Shown piece by piece: positions 61,100 through 64,000 of a DNA stretch of 64,000 nucleotides. The translations under genes were made by a program, and so were the position numbers. Source of the DNA: Planctomycetota bacterium (lineage in GTDB: Bacteria; Planctomycetota; UBA1135; UBA2386); the NCBI GenBank assembly GCA_020638695.1, contig JACKIB010000001.1, positions 372,001 to 436,000 of the forward strand, in the 5' to 3' direction. The stretch's first letter is position 1. Each line of letters opens with the position of its first letter. Under the pieces are notes generated by a model. The model had not been told where the DNA came from. It did no database searches and was given only the letters and a program-made list of their open reading frames with translations.

Positions 61100-61324
61100 G
61101 GGCAGCAGGGGACCGAGCGAGTTCTGCGCCGCGCCGGAAATCCGACCCGGACAGCCTCAGTGACTCAGCGGCTACGCGATCGCTCACGGCAGGGGCTCGT
61201 GTTCTCGGGGCTTTTGCGCGCACGTGTCGGGAGGGTCGTCAGGTCATCCCCCAGGGGATGTGCCCCCAATCGGGCCCAGCGCACTGCGGCCCCAGAACTT
61301 GCGCTCCCTCGGCAACGCACTTTT
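61100..61324. other. Intergenic region before the BatD-like gene
   Basis: Some 225 bases between the start of the small membrane protein (minus) and the presumed start of the BatD-like gene (plus). It is GC-rich with no recognisable promoter; the BatD-like start is uncertain, so part may be coding. Confidence 0.3.
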
Positions 61325-62761
61325 TTGCTGCCGTCGCAGGTTTCCACCGGCCTCTGGACCACCCTGACCCTCCTCGCCTCCATTACGGCACAGCGTCCGG
61401 ACGAGACCGCCGATCCGGCCCGGGCCGTGCAGATCACCACCCATGCCGCGCCGAATCCGTGCGTCGTAGGCCAAGTCGTAGCCCTCCGGGTGCGGGTCGC
61501 CATCGAGACGCGCTTCCTGACCGCGCACGTGCTTCAGCCGTTCCGCCGCCCGCTCGACGTTCCCGTCGCGCTGCAGGCCGCGTGGCTGGAGACGCTGGCC
61601 GGCACCGCACTCCTCGCTCCGGAGGCACCCGCCCAACCCGCGACCCTGGCGGCCAACGGCCGCGTGGTCGAGGCGGCGCGGCTGCCCGATCAGGTGGTCG
61701 GCGAGCAGCGGTTCGCCGTGTTCGAACTGCAGCGCCGCTGCGTGCCCAAGCATGCCGGGCCGCTGCGACTGAGCGCGCCGCGCCTGGAGCTGGCACACGC
61801 CAGCCGATTCGTCGACGACCTGGTGCACGGCCGCAAGCCCGTCGACCGCCGCACCGCAGTGCTCACCGGCCAGCCGGTGCTGCTAGAGGTCCGCGAGCTG
61901 CCACGCGACGGGCGCCCGGCCGGGTTCACCGGCGCGGTGGGCGCGCTGCAGTTGATCGCGACCGCCGCACCCACGGCGATTGCGCGGGGCACGGTGGTGA
62001 AGCTCGGCCTGCGGATCGTGGGCGCCGCCGACCCACGCGCGTTCCCGGCACCCCGACCGACCGCAGCTCAGGGTTGGCACGTGCTCGGCGAGCTCGATTC
62101 GTTGGTGGGAGCAGAGCGGCACGTGACCTACGACCTCGCCCCCCTGCGCGCCGACGTCGGGGTGATCCCGGCGTTGGAGTTGGTCTACTTCGATCCCGGA
62201 AGCGGCCGGTACTCGACCGCCCGCAGTGCGGCGATTCCGGTCACGGTCGCCAAGGACGCGGTGTCCGCGGTTCGCGTCGCCCCGACTGCGGACGACGGCG
62301 CCGCCCTCCACCCGATCAAGCCGTCGACTCCGCCCGCGCCCTCCCTCCCACACCCGCGGTCCGGGGTGCTGCTGGCCGTGTGGGCGGTGCTTCCTTGGCT
62401 GCTGGCGTTCACCCTGCGGTCGTTGCTACGGGCCCGCGTCGCCTGGCACACGCAGAGTCTGCGGGCCCGCCGCGGTCGCGAAGCAGCCGCAGCGTTGCGC
62501 ACCCGCCTCGCCACCGATCCTCAGGGCGCGGAGTCCGCGCTCGCCGGGTACCTCGCGGTGCGGCTGGGCGTGCCCACCGCAGCGGTGTTCAGCCACGACC
62601 TCGCGGCCAGACTACAACGCGCCGGGATCTCCGCTCCCCTCGCCGAGGCGACCGCACGCTGCGTCGAGGATCTCGGCGCGACGCGGTTCGGCGGCACCCT
62701 GTCGGACAACCCGCAGGACGTCGGCAAGCTCGTCGACCGGTTGGAGCAGGAGTTTCCGTGA
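61325..62761 (+). CDS. BatD-like (oxygen tolerance) protein
   Basis: About 478 residues if the TTG at 61325 is used; that gives a signal-like stretch (VSTGLWTTLTLLASITAQ). A GTG at 61199 would add 42 Arg-rich residues. The mature part begins with a beta-sandwich (AVQITTHAAPNPCVVGQVVALRVRV), as in BatD proteins, has a second sandwich, then one transmembrane helix (LLAVWAVLPWLLAFTLRSLL) and a cytoplasmic helical tail. In other bacteria batD lies in operons with moxR and von Willebrand batA/batB genes; none is visible here, so the assignment is by architecture only. Confidence 0.68.
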   Translation: MLPSQVSTGLWTTLTLLASITAQRPDETADPARAVQITTHAAPNPCVVGQVVALRVRVAIETRFLTAHVLQPFRRPLDVPVALQAAWLETLAGTALLAPEAPAQPATLAANGRVVEAARLPDQVVGEQRFAVFELQRRCVPKHAGPLRLSAPRLELAHASRFVDDLVHGRKPVDRRTAVLTGQPVLLEVRELPRDGRPAGFTGAVGALQLIATAAPTAIARGTVVKLGLRIVGAADPRAFPAPRPTAAQGWHVLGELDSLVGAERHVTYDLAPLRADVGVIPALELVYFDPGSGRYSTARSAAIPVTVAKDAVSAVRVAPTADDGAALHPIKPSTPPAPSLPHPRSGVLLAVWAVLPWLLAFTLRSLLRARVAWHTQSLRARRGREAAAALRTRLATDPQGAESALAGYLAVRLGVPTAAVFSHDLAARLQRAGISAPLAEATARCVEDLGATRFGGTLSDNPQDVGKLVDRLEQEFP

Positions 62762-62807
62762 ACGCCCGCCCACCGTGCACGCTCTGGTCCGCCTGTGCCT
62801 TCGAACC

Positions 62808-64000
62808 TCAGCGGCGCACGGTCGGCCGCGGCAGCGGGGTCAGCTCGTCCACCGCGGCGAACTGAAGCTCGGCCTCCTGCCCACCGGGGATCTCGATGCC
62901 CCACCGAGTTCCTGAGGACGACGCCTCGCCGACGAAGTCCACCAAACGCGCGTCGTTGGCGTGGACCACCACACGAGGCCCGTGGACACTCACGGTGAGC
63001 ACGTTCCACTGCTTGGCTCGGACGGTCTTGCGCAGCAGCGCCGCGCCGGGGCGCGCCGACGGGGCCTGCTGGCCCGCACCGCGGACAGTGCCCAGGCCAT
63101 CGCCCGCGTCGATCTCGACGTAGTGACCCACTCGCGGATCTTCGGCGGCAGCGCGAAACCACAACAGCGCGCGGCCCTTGACCACCCGGAAACGCAGCCG
63201 CAAGGTGCGGTCACGGCGCGGCGTCGCGAGCCACACGCGCGACGGTTCAGCACGATCCGCACGCCCCCGAGCGACCAGTGCTCCGTCTTCCACCGTGAAA
63301 CCGGCGGCCGCTGGACCGAATCCCTGCAGCGACTTGCCGTCGAATAGCGGCTTCCACACGTGCCGGCCGAGGTCGGCGATCCGGAGGTTGCGCCACCGCA
63401 CCGTCAGCGGATCGGCGCGCTTGCCGACGCCGTGCACCTGCAGCGCGATGAATCCGGTCAGGGTCATCGAGTCGACCAGGTCTGCGGCGGCGACGCCATT
63501 CACCCAGGTGCGCAGCGAGTCGCCGACCGCGCGCACCCGAATCGCGTTCCACTCGCCCGGCTTGAAGGCCTTGCGTGCCGCCTCGTTGCGCGACAGATCC
63601 TGCAGCCAGCCCCGGCGACCCTCCTCGTAGATTCCTCCGGTCCACAGCCGGTTGCGGCGCAGGTCCGGATCGATCTCCACCTGGTAGCCGTGCACCCGGC
63701 CGTTCTTGTAGCTCTTGGTGCTGTGGCTGCGGATCTGCACGCCCGAGTTGAGCTCGGCGTCGATTTTGAACTCGTAGCTGAGTTCGAAGTCGCCAAAGTG
63801 TCGCTTCGTGCACAGGAACGAGTTCGGAGTAGCGGGCACCGTGGTGCCGACGATGCACCCGTCGGCCACGGCGTAGCGAGCCTTCCCGCCGCGTTGCTCG
63901 AAGCCCTGCAGCGAAGTGCCATCGAACAGCGGAGTGAACGCGGGCGGAGCGACCTGCGCCGATAGTGCGGCGCCGCAACACAGCAGTGCCGCGAGTGCGG
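62808..64000 (-). CDS. Double DUF1080 (3-keto-disaccharide hydrolase-like) protein, N-terminus beyond the right edge
   Basis: The frame is open to the right edge; the visible N-terminal part still looks like a signal peptide (ALAALLCCGAALSAQ). Two DUF1080-type concanavalin-like domains follow, the first after FTPLFDGTSLQGF and the second after LFDGKSLQGFG; each has the RIRS-like (VQIRSHSTKS) or ADPLTVRWRNLRIADLG-type blocks. DUF1080 proteins are abundant in planctomycetes and are thought to bind or cleave glycans; some are 3-keto-glycoside hydrolases. A GTG at 63867-63869 is an internal codon, not the start. Confidence 0.88.
   Translation of the reverse strand, partial: ALAALLCCGAALSAQVAPPAFTPLFDGTSLQGFEQRGGKARYAVADGCIVGTTVPATPNSFLCTKRHFGDFELSYEFKIDAELNSGVQIRSHSTKSYKNGRVHGYQVEIDPDLRRNRLWTGGIYEEGRRGWLQDLSRNEAARKAFKPGEWNAIRVRAVGDSLRTWVNGVAAADLVDSMTLTGFIALQVHGVGKRADPLTVRWRNLRIADLGRHVWKPLFDGKSLQGFGPAAAGFTVEDGALVARGRADRAEPSRVWLATPRRDRTLRLRFRVVKGRALLWFRAAAEDPRVGHYVEIDAGDGLGTVRGAGQQAPSARPGAALLRKTVRAKQWNVLTVSVHGPRVVVHANDARLVDFVGEASSSGTRWGIEIPGGQEAELQFAAVDELTPLPRPTVRR

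Overview
The window looks like a chromosomal segment of a high-GC member of the Planctomycetota; this is inferred from content, not from a marker gene. The signs are a twin-arginine Gfo/Idh/MocA oxidoreductase, a double DUF1080 protein, very large Ig-like and glycine-rich lipoproteins, an RNase E/G with a long acidic insert, few strong Shine-Dalgarno sites and very long antisense open frames. I see no rRNA, tRNA, CRISPR array, phage module or complete insertion sequence.

Layout. 1-706: a type IV pilus retraction ATPase cut by the left edge. 1612-5853: an EF-G-like GTPase, an OmpA-type lipoprotein and a prepilin peptidase. 6067-19544: four consecutive Ig-like (Big_5/SbsA-type) lipoproteins, three of them over 1100 residues, which seem to be a duplicated family. 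20028-26961: an aspartate carbamoyltransferase with a PyrI-like zinc extension, a short MnmE-like GTPase, a GspC-like PDZ protein, a second PilT-type ATPase, and the rplU-rpmA-obg operon. 27429-29453: RNase E/G. 30019-35385: a type IV pilus assembly operon in the order pilM-pilN-pilO/P-pilQ, with PilO and PilP apparently fused. 35534-39560: the classical rpoN-hpf-ptsN-ptsH nitrogen-PTS neighbourhood, with truA and a small membrane protein inserted. Almost everything up to 39560 is on the minus strand.

From 40006 onward strands are mixed and content is accessory: the Gfo/Idh/MocA protein, a 1256-residue carboxypeptidase-regulatory-like/RGG/EF-hand surface protein, an SGNH esterase, a possible polyprenyl-phosphate sugar and envelope block (UbiA-type transferase, HAD phosphatase, GT39-like glycosyltransferase, acyltransferase 3), an exported methyltransferase lipoprotein, an APC permease, a CBS protein with a lysine-rich tail, TPR proteins, a PQQ-type beta-propeller, a BatD-like protein and a DUF1080 protein cut by the right edge.

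How the parts fit: the pilus genes (two ATPases, prepilin peptidase, PDZ protein, pilMNO/PQ) form one dispersed system that lacks pilin, PilB and PilC here. The rpoN/hpf/ptsN/ptsH block is regulatory. The intergenic regions carry several repeat structures: a 124-bp CTAG-flanked MITE-like element next to the second pilT, a 37-bp tandem array ending in a hairpin over the rne stop codon, a large inverted repeat between rpoN and the Gfo/Idh gene, and a 165-bp inverted-repeat element between two convergent genes.
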